Assembly: GCF_030812855.1 (NCBI RefSeq)
Contig: NZ_JAUSTK010000004.1
Coordinates: 186,001 to 250,000, forward strand
Direction: 5' to 3'
From: Paenibacillus wynnii
GTDB lineage: Bacteria; Bacillota; Bacilli; Paenibacillales; Paenibacillaceae
Length of the DNA: 64,000 nucleotides
Part shown: in pieces, positions 1 to 8,273 of the stretch
Position numbering within the stretch: position 1 is the first letter of the stretch
How the letters are laid out: each line of letters opens with the position of its first letter
The notes under the pieces: generated by a model
Database searches by the model: none
Told to the model about the DNA's origin: nothing
What the model saw: the letters and a program-made list of their open reading frames with translations, nothing else
Made by a program: the position numbers and the translations under genes

Positions 1-95
1 CCGCTTCCTGCAGCAGATGCTTCTCGACCGATGAACGACATCAATAATAAGGGCAACAGCAGCAGAAGCAGTAATCGCAGACCGGCTTTCCTCAT
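1..95 (-). CDS. N-terminal fragment of a secreted or lipid-anchored protein
   Basis: The gene is cut by the window edge, so only about 31 codons are visible. It starts at an ATG (95) preceded by AAGGGGAG at good spacing. The translation begins MRKAGLR followed by a long leucine-rich stretch and then REASAA, which is a typical Sec signal peptide (positive n-region, hydrophobic core, AxA-like cleavage site). The mature part lies outside the window, so no function can be given. Confidence 0.6.
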   Translation of the reverse strand, partial: MRKAGLRLLLLLLLPLLLMSFIGREASAAGS

Positions 96-195
96 TCTTT
101 TCTCCCCTTAAATAGTTGATTAATAGACAGATAAAGACTAGACGGCAAAATTCACCAAAAGTTACGTGTACAAACTATGAATATATTGAGTATAA

Positions 196-236
196 CAAAA
201 AAACTTCCAATTCCGCATCCCGGAAATGGAAGTTTT
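196..236 (-). terminator. Terminator after leuCD
   Basis: The inverted repeat AACTTCCA / TGGAAGTT, with an inner TCCG/CGGA pairing, is followed on the minus strand by a T-run. It lies about 50 nt past the leuD stop. Confidence 0.8.
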
Positions 237-282
237 GTGTAAATTTAACATGAAAGTTGTCGCTAACTCTCATTCTCAACGA

Positions 283-885
283 TTAAGAGAATAATTTGGC
301 TGCATGACGTTTCTCGTATGCATCAATTTCATCAGCGTGCATAAGTGTAAGACCAATATCATCCAAACCCTGCAAAAGAAATTGGCGGCGATGCTCATCT
401 AACTCGAACTGGATCGTAAGGCCAAATTCATCGCTAAGTGTCTTACTTTCAAGATCAACAGTTAATACATATCCTTCGTGAGCAGCAGTCCGATCAAACA
501 GCTCATCGACTTGGCTCTCAGACAATTTGATTGGAAGTATACCATTCTTAAAGCAGTTGTTATAAAAAATGTCGGCATAAGAAGGTGCAATTACCGTTTT
601 GAATCCGTAGTCCATTATTGCCCAAGGCGCATGCTCCCGGGAGGAGCCGCAGCCAAAGTTGGCTCGGGAAATAAGAACGGAAGCCCCTTTATAACGCGGT
701 TTGTTCATTTCGAAGGCTGGATTATCGCTGCCGGCTTCATCAAAACGCCATTCATAAAACAGGAATTGCCCAAAGCCTGTCCGTTCAATCCGTTTCAAAA
801 ATTGTTTCGGTATGATTGCATCTGTATCTACATTAACCCGGTCCACTGGTGCCACGATTCCCGTTAATTTCTTAAAAGCATCCAT
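283..885 (-). CDS. leuD: 3-isopropylmalate dehydratase small subunit
   Basis: Small (swivel-domain) subunit of isopropylmalate isomerase, which interconverts 2- and 3-isopropylmalate in leucine synthesis together with LeuC. The 200-residue length is normal. The conserved [11 protein letters not shown] motif is at residues 78-88 and the N-terminal VDTDAIIP segment is intact. It lies 28 bp downstream of leuC in a two-gene operon that ends at the terminator near 216. leuA and leuB are not adjacent, unlike the large ilv-leu operon of B. subtilis. Confidence 0.96.
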   Translation of the reverse strand: MDAFKKLTGIVAPVDRVNVDTDAIIPKQFLKRIERTGFGQFLFYEWRFDEAGSDNPAFEMNKPRYKGASVLISRANFGCGSSREHAPWAIMDYGFKTVIAPSYADIFYNNCFKNGILPIKLSESQVDELFDRTAAHEGYVLTVDLESKTLSDEFGLTIQFELDEHRRQFLLQGLDDIGLTLMHADEIDAYEKRHAAKLFS

Positions 886-913
886 TTCATTACCCTCCCG
901 CTTCTTCTCGTTT

Positions 914-2338
914 CTATGCGTTGACGGCTACCGTCTTATAATTCCAATCCCGTACATCCGTAAAATGCCCTTTGATCGCCGCAGCTGCAGCCATAGCCGG
1001 TGATACCAAGTGTGTTCTGCCACCGCGTCCTTGACGTCCTTCAAAGTTGCGGTTAGAGGTAGATGCGCAGCGCTGCCCTGGTTGCAGAACGTCCGGGTTC
1101 ATTGCCAGACACATACTGCAGCCTGCATCACGCCATTCAAAGCCAGCTTCCACGAAAATCTTATCAAGCCCTTCCTTCTCGGCTTGCATCTTAACACGTC
1201 CGGAGCCCGGTACAACAATGGCTGTAACGTTCTCTGATACCGAGTGTCCCTGAGCAACCTGTGCCGCAGCTCTCAAATCTTCAATCCGGCCGTTTGTACA
1301 GGAACCAATAAACACATAATCAATATTGATTTCGGAAATAGGAGTACCTGGAGCCAAATCCATATATTCTAAAGCTTTTTCAGCAGCTTTACGTTCATTT
1401 TCAGTAGTGAAGTCAGCCGGATTCGGTACGCTTGAGCTGATATCCGTTCCCATTCCCGGGCTTGTGCCCCAGGTGACTTGCGGAATCAGAGTCTCGACAT
1501 TGAAATCTACCACAGTGTCATACTCTGCACCTTCGTCGCTTACGAATCCTTTCCATTGGGCTACAGCTTGATCATAAGCCTCACCTTGCGGTACGTATTG
1601 ACGTCCGCGCAAATATTCGAAAGTAGTCTCATCCGGAGCAATCAATCCTGCTCTCGCTCCGCCTTCAATTGACATATTACAAACAGTCATTCGCTCTTCC
1701 ATAGACAAGTCGCGGATCGCTTCACCTGTATATTCAATAACATAACCGGTTGCAAAATCCGTTCCATATTTGGCGATAACGCCTAGAATCATATCTTTTG
1801 CTGTCACACCAGGATTCCGATTGCCTGTAAAACGAATTTCCATCGTTTTTGCTTTGGACTGCTGTAGACATTGAGTAGCAAGGACATGCTCAACCTCACT
1901 CGTACCAATACCGAAAGCCAAAGCACCGAAGGCTCCATGCGTGGAAGTGTGGCTATCTCCGCAAACAATGGTTTTACCTGGATGAGTCAGGCCGATTTCC
2001 GGACCCATTACGTGAACAACCCCTTGATCAATATCATGAAGATCAAACAATCTCACGCCAAAATCACGGCAGTTCTGAGAAAGGGTGTCAATTTGCTGCT
2101 TGGATATAGGATCCGTAATATTAAAACGGTCTTTAGTTGGAACGTTATGATCCATAGTTGCAAATGTCAGTTCAGGACGGCGAACCTGACGACCGCTCAG
2201 GCGAAGTCCTTCAAATGCTTGCGGAGAAGTAACTTCATGTACCAAATGCAGATCGATATACAAAATACCTGGTTTGCCTTCTTCTTGATGTATAACGTGA
2301 TTATCCCAAATCTTCTCAAACATTGTCTTCTTGCTCAT
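914..2338 (-). CDS. leuC: 3-isopropylmalate dehydratase large subunit
   Basis: Aconitase-family large subunit of isopropylmalate isomerase. The three ligands of the 4Fe-4S cluster are visible: Cys347 in GSCTNG, and Cys407 and Cys410 in GCSMC. The 474-residue length is typical. The start ATG follows a GAGGTG ribosome binding site. It is first in the leuCD operon and is transcribed divergently from a LysR-type gene, which suggests, but does not prove, that the regulator controls it. Confidence 0.96.
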   Translation of the reverse strand: MSKKTMFEKIWDNHVIHQEEGKPGILYIDLHLVHEVTSPQAFEGLRLSGRQVRRPELTFATMDHNVPTKDRFNITDPISKQQIDTLSQNCRDFGVRLFDLHDIDQGVVHVMGPEIGLTHPGKTIVCGDSHTSTHGAFGALAFGIGTSEVEHVLATQCLQQSKAKTMEIRFTGNRNPGVTAKDMILGVIAKYGTDFATGYVIEYTGEAIRDLSMEERMTVCNMSIEGGARAGLIAPDETTFEYLRGRQYVPQGEAYDQAVAQWKGFVSDEGAEYDTVVDFNVETLIPQVTWGTSPGMGTDISSSVPNPADFTTENERKAAEKALEYMDLAPGTPISEINIDYVFIGSCTNGRIEDLRAAAQVAQGHSVSENVTAIVVPGSGRVKMQAEKEGLDKIFVEAGFEWRDAGCSMCLAMNPDVLQPGQRCASTSNRNFEGRQGRGGRTHLVSPAMAAAAAIKGHFTDVRDWNYKTVAVNA

Positions 2339-2403
2339 GAATTCACCTCATTATTTTATCGTTCATTTAGGAAGAGAGCGTGGAGTCTCTCTTGAATGAA
2401 ATA

Positions 2404-2433
2404 AATATAACATGGCTTTGTTTATAATTCCAA
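2404..2433 (-). promoter_or_regulatory. Predicted sigma-A promoter of leuCD
   Basis: On the minus strand a TTGGAA -35 (2428-2433) and a TATATT -10 (2404-2409) are separated by 18 bp. It lies about 65 bp upstream of the leuC start. This is a match by eye to the consensus. Confidence 0.55.
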
Positions 2434-2464
2434 GATATGATATCTATAAAAGCCATAGTCTCAG

Positions 2465-2501
2465 CCTATAAGTGTGATGATGGAGTCGTACACTTTATAG
2501 G
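2465..2501. promoter_or_regulatory. Inverted repeat, candidate LysR-type operator
   Basis: CCTATAAGTGT (2465-2475) and ACACTTTATAGG (2490-2501) form an imperfect inverted repeat around a 14-bp centre. It sits in the divergent leuC / LysR intergenic region, just upstream of the regulator. A second short palindrome, ACTTATAAGT, follows at once. Position and symmetry fit autoregulation by the LysR protein. Confidence 0.45.
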
Positions 2502-2544
2502 TTATACTTATAAGTAGTCTTATTAAATCAGAGGAGTTAGAACC

Positions 2545-3453
2545 ATGGAACTTAGACAACTGCAATATGCGCTGCAGATTGCAGCCGAAAGAAATTTCTC
2601 CCGTGCGGCGGATAAGCTGCACATCGCTCAGCCCTCCCTAAGCCAGCAGCTCTCCAAATTGGAGAAGGAGCTGGGAGTCCTGCTCTTCCAAAGAAATACA
2701 AGCTCGGTTGAATTGACGCACGCAGGAGCAAAATTTATTGAGCAGGCACAGACTATCATTGATGCTGTTGAACTGCTGCGTCAGGAAATGTCTGATATTT
2801 CCCAACTCCGGACCGGCCGGGTTGTTGTTGGGAGTATGCCGATCACTGGGGCCCATCTCCTTCCACATGTCCTTCCTGTATTTAAGGAAAAATATCCTGA
2901 AGTTGATATTAACCTGCTTGAGGATTCGTCCATGAATTTAGAAAAGCTGACGGCGAACGGGCAGACCGATCTTAGTCTACTCTCGCTTCCTCTCGAAATA
3001 CCTGCTCTGACTTATGAAATACTTGGAGAAGAGCGGATTGACCTTGCGGTTCCGCCGGGGCATCCGCTAGCCTCACGCCTTTTGACAGGAGTGCGTACCT
3101 CACTGGAGGAATTGAAGGATGAATCCTTTATCGTGCTAAAAGAAGGACAGGGCTTTCGCAAAATGACAATGGAACTTTGCCTGAACTCCGGCTTTGATCC
3201 CAAAATAGTCTTCGAAAGCAACAACATGGAGACTGTACAATCACTCGTAGCAACCGGAATGGGTGTAACACTCGTCCCTCATTTTATTGCCAGAGCACCG
3301 CGGAGTGAGTTCGTTCCCGTATATCTCCCACTGGCAGAACCAGTACCGACCAGGACCCTAGTCATTGCCTATCGGCGCGGAAGGTATCTGTCCAAAGCCG
3401 CCGAAGCTTTTATCGAAACATTCAAAACAACTGTGTCAGGATTAAATCATTAA
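2545..3453 (+). CDS. LysR-family transcriptional regulator
   Basis: A 302-residue LysR-type regulator. The N-terminal winged helix-turn-helix covers about residues 1-60 (MELRQLQYALQIAAERNFSR then AADKLHIAQPSLSQQLSKLE), followed by the linker helix and a periplasmic-binding-protein-like effector domain from about residue 90 to 295. The ATG follows CAGAGGAG. It is divergent from leuCD with a palindrome between them, so control of leucine synthesis is a reasonable inference. The effector is unknown, and its distance from cysL/alsR-like paralogues cannot be judged here. Confidence 0.9.
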   Translation: MELRQLQYALQIAAERNFSRAADKLHIAQPSLSQQLSKLEKELGVLLFQRNTSSVELTHAGAKFIEQAQTIIDAVELLRQEMSDISQLRTGRVVVGSMPITGAHLLPHVLPVFKEKYPEVDINLLEDSSMNLEKLTANGQTDLSLLSLPLEIPALTYEILGEERIDLAVPPGHPLASRLLTGVRTSLEELKDESFIVLKEGQGFRKMTMELCLNSGFDPKIVFESNNMETVQSLVATGMGVTLVPHFIARAPRSEFVPVYLPLAEPVPTRTLVIAYRRGRYLSKAAEAFIETFKTTVSGLNH

Positions 3454-3466
3454 GATTAGAACTGAG

Positions 3467-3510
3467 AATAAGCCGCCTGATGCTATTAGGCATTAGTCGG
3501 CTTATTTGTG
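3467..3510 (+). terminator. Terminator after the LysR gene
   Basis: AATAAGCCG pairs with CGGCTTATT around a loop that can itself pair in part. A weak T-tract follows on the plus strand. It also separates the convergent 76-residue gene. Confidence 0.65.
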
Positions 3511-3516
3511 TATGCA

Positions 3517-3747
3517 TTATTCTAAGCGTCTATTATGCACTGAAGTCAAACGGTTTTGATTGTCCTTAAGACGGGATGTATCATCATCTACTGGACCATT
3601 ATCTTTGCGAGTGCCTGCCTTTTCCTCCAAAAACTCACGAGTCACTTGATTCTGAATTGCTGCTTCTTCTTTTGCATCTTGGATCTGCTCTTGTAATACT
3701 TCTACATTTTGAATCTGTTCCTGTAGGACATCCTTGCTTTTATCCAA
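3517..3747 (-). CDS. Small Gln/Glu-rich coiled-coil protein, unknown
   Basis: 76 residues with no recognised family. It starts at a TTG (3747) placed 7 nt after GGGAGGTGG, a strong ribosome binding site that supports it as a real gene. The sequence is very hydrophilic, with two near-identical segments in tandem (VLQEQIQNVE and VLQEQIQDAK) predicting a short coiled coil, then a charged tail with few hydrophobic residues. There is no Cys and no membrane segment. It lies alone between the LysR gene and the proB T-box on the other strand. Confidence 0.65.
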   Translation of the reverse strand: MDKSKDVLQEQIQNVEVLQEQIQDAKEEAAIQNQVTREFLEEKAGTRKDNGPVDDDTSRLKDNQNRLTSVHNRRLE

Positions 3748-3857
3748 TTCTATCCACCTCCCGGTAACAGATTAGTAGTATTTTACCCGTTCAAGCTAAG
3801 GATAAACAAAAAAATTTGATCTCATTGGCTGTAAGACATATATAGTTCGTTCTCCCT

Positions 3858-3886
3858 TTGCAAACCGCCCTGCTCCATGGTATTCT
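3858..3886 (+). promoter_or_regulatory. Predicted promoter of the proBAC transcript
   Basis: TTGCAA (3858-3863) and TATTCT (3881-3886) are separated by 17 bp, immediately upstream of the T-box leader. This predicts a start near 3893. Confidence 0.55.
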
Positions 3887-3892
3887 AAACAA

Positions 3893-4140
3893 CAAACAAT
3901 GAAACGTGCAGACGGGACCAGTACGAATGAAACATTCACGTTCAGAGAGTAAATTCCGATATAGCTGAGAGAATTTACCGTGAAATCATTCCGAATCCTA
4001 CCCCCGAACGGCCTGCCATAAGCAGGACGGATCCTCCCGTTATGAGGACTAGAGTCGGATGAACCTCATCAATGAAGGTGGTACCGCGGAAGTTAACCAA
4101 GCTTTCGTCCTTTGCTAAGTCTTAGGATGGGGCTTTTTTG
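3893..4140 (+). promoter_or_regulatory. T-box leader, proline (CCU) specifier
   Basis: The leader senses uncharged tRNA and controls proBAC. The T-box core AAGGTGGTACCGCGG lies at about 4075-4089, and its TGGT bulge can pair with an ACCA tRNA end. Stem I carries an AGTA element near 3920 and a specifier loop GAAT-CCT-A with CCT at 3997-3999, a proline codon, which agrees with the downstream genes. A terminator hairpin ending in TTTTTT lies at about 4105-4139. Proline starvation should therefore allow read-through. Confidence 0.93.
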
Positions 4141-4177
4141 TATTTTCATTAACTAACTATTGAGGAAGTGAAAGACA

Positions 4178-5281
4178 TTGACGACACGAATAGTGGTCAA
4201 AATCGGAAGCAGCTCACTAACAGGATCCGAAGGCGGATTAAACCGTGAGGCTATCGCTTTCTTCGCAGCGGAGATCGCTGAGCTCCAGCAGAGCGGTTGT
4301 GAAGTATTGCTGGTTACGTCCGGTGCTGTAGCTGCCGGTTTTCGCAGTATAGGCTACCCGACACGTCCGAAGCTGCTTCATGAGAAGCAGGCTGCAGCCG
4401 CAGTGGGCCAAGCGTTGCTTATGCAAGCCTACCAGGAAGCCTTCACCTCGCATAATATTACTGCCGCGCAAATCTTATTGACTCGAACCGATTTTTGCAG
4501 CCGTCGTGCTATGAACAATGCGGTTATGACTGTAGAAGAGCTGCTTCGCCAAGGAGCGGTACCTGTCTTTAATGAGAATGATACTGTCTCTGTTGACGAG
4601 CTGAAATTCGGGGATAATGATACCCTTTCCGCACTTGTCGCCAACCTGCTTAAAGCCTCAATGCTTCTCGTGCTCACAGATATGGACGGCCTATACAGCG
4701 GTGACCCGCGCAAGCATCCGAACGCAGTCCGATATCAGCATGTAGAGGAGATTACTCCTGAGATCTATGCCATCGCCGGTGGAGCCGGTTCCAGTGTAGG
4801 AACCGGAGGTATGCGCTCCAAAATCGATGCAGCCAAGATTGCAACCCGGGGCGGCGTTCCCGTCTTCGTGGGGAAAGTGTCCGAACCCCGTGATTTACGA
4901 ATTGCTGTTGAAGGTACCGGAAGGGGCACATATTTTGCCACTACCTCCAATTCTTTACCGGTTAAGAAGCAGTGGCTAGGCTTTATGTCTACCCCTCTAG
5001 GCTCCTTACATGTAGATGCGGGCGCGGTTGAGGCTCTATTGAACGGTGGACACAGTCTGCTTCCTGTAGGTGTAAAACGAACGGAAGGTCACTTTCATGC
5101 CGGGGATGTGGTAGAAGTATTAGGACCTGATTCACGATTGCTTGGACGGGGAATCGTGAACTATGATGACGCTCAGTTACGAATGATTGAAGGCTTACCA
5201 AGCCGCCAAATTGTGGATAAGCTTGGAGAGGTTCATCGGCTGGAAGTCATTCACCGGGATGAATGGATCACTTTGAGATAA
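4178..5281 (+). CDS. proB: Glutamate 5-kinase
   Basis: Phosphorylates L-glutamate to gamma-glutamyl phosphate, the first step of proline synthesis. The N-terminal amino-acid kinase domain (about 1-255) shows VVKIGSSSLT, NENDTVS and the glycine-rich GGMRSKIDAAKIA. A C-terminal PUA domain (about 275-360) is present, as in standard ProB. The 367-residue length is normal. The start is a TTG behind GAGGAAG. It is first in proB-proA-proC under the T-box, which suggests that this is the anabolic, proline-repressed route. Confidence 0.96.
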   Translation: MTTRIVVKIGSSSLTGSEGGLNREAIAFFAAEIAELQQSGCEVLLVTSGAVAAGFRSIGYPTRPKLLHEKQAAAAVGQALLMQAYQEAFTSHNITAAQILLTRTDFCSRRAMNNAVMTVEELLRQGAVPVFNENDTVSVDELKFGDNDTLSALVANLLKASMLLVLTDMDGLYSGDPRKHPNAVRYQHVEEITPEIYAIAGGAGSSVGTGGMRSKIDAAKIATRGGVPVFVGKVSEPRDLRIAVEGTGRGTYFATTSNSLPVKKQWLGFMSTPLGSLHVDAGAVEALLNGGHSLLPVGVKRTEGHFHAGDVVEVLGPDSRLLGRGIVNYDDAQLRMIEGLPSRQIVDKLGEVHRLEVIHRDEWITLR

Positions 5282-5323
5282 TAGGTAGTGGACTCAAAAT
5301 AACAAGTTCAGGGAGGAATAGTC

Positions 5324-6571
5324 ATGAGTGAAGTTGTAACGAAAGCAACATTGGCTAAGACTACAACAGGAATTCTAGCTGGATTAACAACCGATCAAAA
5401 AAATAAGGCTCTGCTGATCATGGCCGATGCTTTACAGCGAGAAGCAGCAGCTATCATTGCTGCCAATGCAGAGGATTTGGAACGAGGCAGAATCGGCGGA
5501 ACTCCTGAATCGATGTTAGACCGGCTGGCACTTACCGAAAGCCGTATTGACGATATTGCAGAAGGATTGCGGCAAATTGCCAAACTGCCGGATCCCATCG
5601 GCGATCGTCTTGAACTGCTGGAGCGTCCAAACGGACTTACAATTGAGAAGCTTCGGGTACCGCTGGGTGTCATTGGAATTATTTACGAAGCTCGGCCAAA
5701 TGTAACCGTAGACGCAGCCGGACTTTGCCTGAAGACCGGTAACGCAGTTGTCCTACGCGGTGGATCTTCCGCCATATCCTCTAACCGTAAGATTGTAGAG
5801 GTGCTGCATCATGCGCTTGCAGAGACCGCAATGCCCCAGAATGCACTTCAACTGATCGAGGATCCTAACCGCTCCTCGGTTGATCAAATGCTAAAGCTGA
5901 ACGGCCTGCTGGATGTTATCATTCCGCGTGGAGGTAGCTCCCTGATCCGAAATGTAGTCATGAATGCAACCGTACCTGTCATCGAAACAGGCGCCGGTAT
6001 ATGCCATACTTATCTCGATTCCAGTGCTGTTCCAGAGATGGCACAAGCCATTAGTCTTAATGCAAAAGCTCAGCGGCCCTCCGTATGCAACTCTATGGAG
6101 ACACTGATTGTACATCGTGACTATGCCCGTTCGAACCTATTGACGCTTGCTGAAGTGTTCAAGGAGGCAAATGTAGAGCTGCGTGGTTGCCCTGAAACCT
6201 TATCCTTAATCCCATGGGCTATCCCTGCTACTCCTGAAGATTATGCCACCGAATATAATGATTATATTCTTAATCTCAAAATTGTCGGCGACCTGGACGA
6301 AGCACTCCAGCATATCGCCCAATATGGAACAAAGCATTCAGAATGTATCGTATCTGAAGATACGGAAACAGCTGCTCGTTTTTTGCAGGAGGTGGATGCT
6401 GCTGCTGTCTATCACAACGCTTCTACCCGCTTTACCGATGGTTTTGAATTCGGATTTGGAGCCGAAATTGGCATCAGCACACAAAAGCTGCACGCCCGCG
6501 GACCCATGGGACTGCCAGCACTTACTTCGACCAAATATAAGATTTACGGCCACGGACAAATTCGAGGCTAG
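5324..6571 (+). CDS. proA: Glutamate-5-semialdehyde dehydrogenase
   Basis: NADPH-dependent reduction of gamma-glutamyl phosphate to glutamate semialdehyde. 415 residues of the ALDH superfamily. The catalytic cysteine is in the segment AQRPSVCNSMETLIVH (about residue 256), and the cofactor-side motif GVIGIIYEARPNVTVDAA is intact. The ribosome binding site is CAGGGAGGAA. It is 42 bp downstream of proB and probably translated from the same T-box-controlled mRNA. Confidence 0.96.
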   Translation: MSEVVTKATLAKTTTGILAGLTTDQKNKALLIMADALQREAAAIIAANAEDLERGRIGGTPESMLDRLALTESRIDDIAEGLRQIAKLPDPIGDRLELLERPNGLTIEKLRVPLGVIGIIYEARPNVTVDAAGLCLKTGNAVVLRGGSSAISSNRKIVEVLHHALAETAMPQNALQLIEDPNRSSVDQMLKLNGLLDVIIPRGGSSLIRNVVMNATVPVIETGAGICHTYLDSSAVPEMAQAISLNAKAQRPSVCNSMETLIVHRDYARSNLLTLAEVFKEANVELRGCPETLSLIPWAIPATPEDYATEYNDYILNLKIVGDLDEALQHIAQYGTKHSECIVSEDTETAARFLQEVDAAAVYHNASTRFTDGFEFGFGAEIGISTQKLHARGPMGLPALTSTKYKIYGHGQIRG

Positions 6572-6599
6572 AAATTCACCCTAAGGGAGGGCTTTACCA

Positions 6600-7469
6600 A
6601 TGTGTCAACAACCTTCAATCCCCCTCATTTCCGAAAAAATTGTCTTTTATGGAGCAGGATCCATGGCAGAAGCTATCGTACGCGGTATGATTGCCCGCTC
6701 GGTTGTTGCCTCAGATCATGTTGTTGTACTTAATCGCAGCAGCAACGAACGATTGGCTGAGCTTCGAGCACGTTATGGTGTGCTTGCAAGCAACGATCCC
6801 GAACAGAAAACGGAGTACCTGCGTACTTCACCTGTAATCGTTCTGGCTATGAAGCCGAAAGATGCTGCCGAAGCTTTACGCACATTGGGCCCGCTACTCA
6901 CCCCGGAACAGCTTGTAATTTCCGTAATTGCAGGACTAACGATACGCACGATCCAGGGACTCCTCGGAAGACAGCAGCCTGTAGTCCGCACAATGCCCAA
7001 TACCTCCAGTTCCATTGGTCTTGGAGCTACAGGAATTTCCTTCTCCAAAGAAGTTGATGAAAACGGGCGCCGCCTGGCTCTCAATATGTTCGAAGCGGTA
7101 GGCTTAACCTCAGTTATTGATGAGGAGCGTATGGAGACCTTAACCGGAATTTCCGGAAGCGGCCCTGCTTACATCTACTATATGATGGAAGCTATGATCG
7201 CCGCCGGGATCCGTGGTGGACTGTCGGCAGAACAAAGCGGCGAGCTTACCGTGCAGACTGTACTTGGCGCCGCACGGATGGTTCAACAGACCGGAGAATT
7301 GCCGGCTACCCTGCGCAAGAAGGTCACCTCTCCGAACGGATCGACACAAGCTGCATTGGAGGTACTCGATAAGGGAGATTTCTTCGAAACCGTTATAGCG
7401 GCCGTAAACCGCTGCGCCGAGCGTTCCCGTGAAATGGGTACAGCCCTGGAGAAAGAACTCATTAAGTAA
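6600..7469 (+). CDS. proC: Pyrroline-5-carboxylate reductase
   Basis: Last step of proline synthesis, reducing pyrroline-5-carboxylate with NAD(P)H. 289 residues. An N-terminal Rossmann motif FYGAGSMAEAI (about 18-28) and the C-terminal family signature around SGSGPAYIYYMMEAM and VTSPNGSTQAAL are present. It follows proA by 28 bp with AGGGAGG before the ATG. The N-terminus carries about 12 extra residues before the Rossmann strand. The operon ends at the hairpin at 7485-7536. Confidence 0.95.
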   Translation: MCQQPSIPLISEKIVFYGAGSMAEAIVRGMIARSVVASDHVVVLNRSSNERLAELRARYGVLASNDPEQKTEYLRTSPVIVLAMKPKDAAEALRTLGPLLTPEQLVISVIAGLTIRTIQGLLGRQQPVVRTMPNTSSSIGLGATGISFSKEVDENGRRLALNMFEAVGLTSVIDEERMETLTGISGSGPAYIYYMMEAMIAAGIRGGLSAEQSGELTVQTVLGAARMVQQTGELPATLRKKVTSPNGSTQAALEVLDKGDFFETVIAAVNRCAERSREMGTALEKELIK

Positions 7470-7484
7470 TTCCATCGACAAATG

Positions 7485-7536
7485 AAAAAGAGCCTCTTCT
7501 TAGTAGATTTTTATCTACTGAGAACAGGCTCTTTTT
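7485..7536. terminator. Bidirectional terminator between proC and the ECF operon
   Basis: AAAAAGAGCCT pairs with AGGCTCTTTTT, with a second inner stem TAGTAGAT / ATCTACTG. A-run and T-run flank it, so it can serve both convergent transcripts. Confidence 0.88.
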
Positions 7537-7547
7537 ATATTAAAGTC

Positions 7548-8273
7548 TTACCTTTCAACCTTATTTCCGCTATTATCTCTTACGACCACCTTAAGTTCTG
7601 AAGGAGCAGCAACAGTTACACTAACTTTATTTCTGGTGTGATCCAATGAATTTCTTACGGTATCACCCAGCAGAATATATAATGTATCTCCCGCTACCTT
7701 TGTACGAAGGAGCTGATCCTCATCCTCCGCTCCCAAGCGCCCTTCATTCGAAACGTAGGTCCCGAAGATATTGAGATCCGTTCCACCTGTCTTGTCCACC
7801 GTAACTCCATATGGATTATCACCCTGCACTATAACTTGCTTCACTCCCGCTGGGACAGATCCGCTCCATTCGGGAAGCGAGTAATTATGTTCAACAGAAG
7901 AGACCATTTGGCGAATCTCCTGGGTCAGACCAAGGGAGCTAAGCCCGGCGAAAAACAGACAGCACACGGACAAGAAGCCGACGAAAAAAATACTAAGCAC
8001 ATCGTAATACATTTTCCCTTTCCCCTTAAACCATAACGTGTAGATTACGACTTCCAATCCTAATAAAATGAAAACTAGCGGCCACCATGCCAGCGCCGTC
8101 TCAAACACATCGGAGCCTTTCCATTGGGACGCCATGATCAGCCCGCCCAGGAACAATAGACTAAGTCCCATAGACAAGGTGCCTACACGCCAGCGCCGGG
8201 AAATTCCCTCTTTAGAATCAACCGCTCCAACAGCTCCTGCTGTCGGCTGTACCTCTATTGGATTAGTCATCAT
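7548..8273 (-). CDS. Membrane protein, LiaF/DUF4097-like architecture
   Basis: 241 residues. Three hydrophobic segments in the first half (about 30-47, 62-82 and 92-112) resemble the LiaI/LiaF transmembrane unit. A C-terminal beta-rich domain (about 135-240: VKQVIVQGDNPYGVTVDK, then VSVTVAAPSELKVVVRDN) looks like the repetitive strands of LiaF/DUF4097 proteins. It is last in the ECF sigma operon and overlaps the upstream gene by 4 bp, so the two are probably translationally coupled. An envelope role is inferred. No close family is certain. Confidence 0.75.
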   Translation of the reverse strand: MMTNPIEVQPTAGAVGAVDSKEGISRRWRVGTLSMGLSLLFLGGLIMASQWKGSDVFETALAWWPLVFILLGLEVVIYTLWFKGKGKMYYDVLSIFFVGFLSVCCLFFAGLSSLGLTQEIRQMVSSVEHNYSLPEWSGSVPAGVKQVIVQGDNPYGVTVDKTGGTDLNIFGTYVSNEGRLGAEDEDQLLRTKVAGDTLYILLGDTVRNSLDHTRNKVSVTVAAPSELKVVVRDNSGNKVER

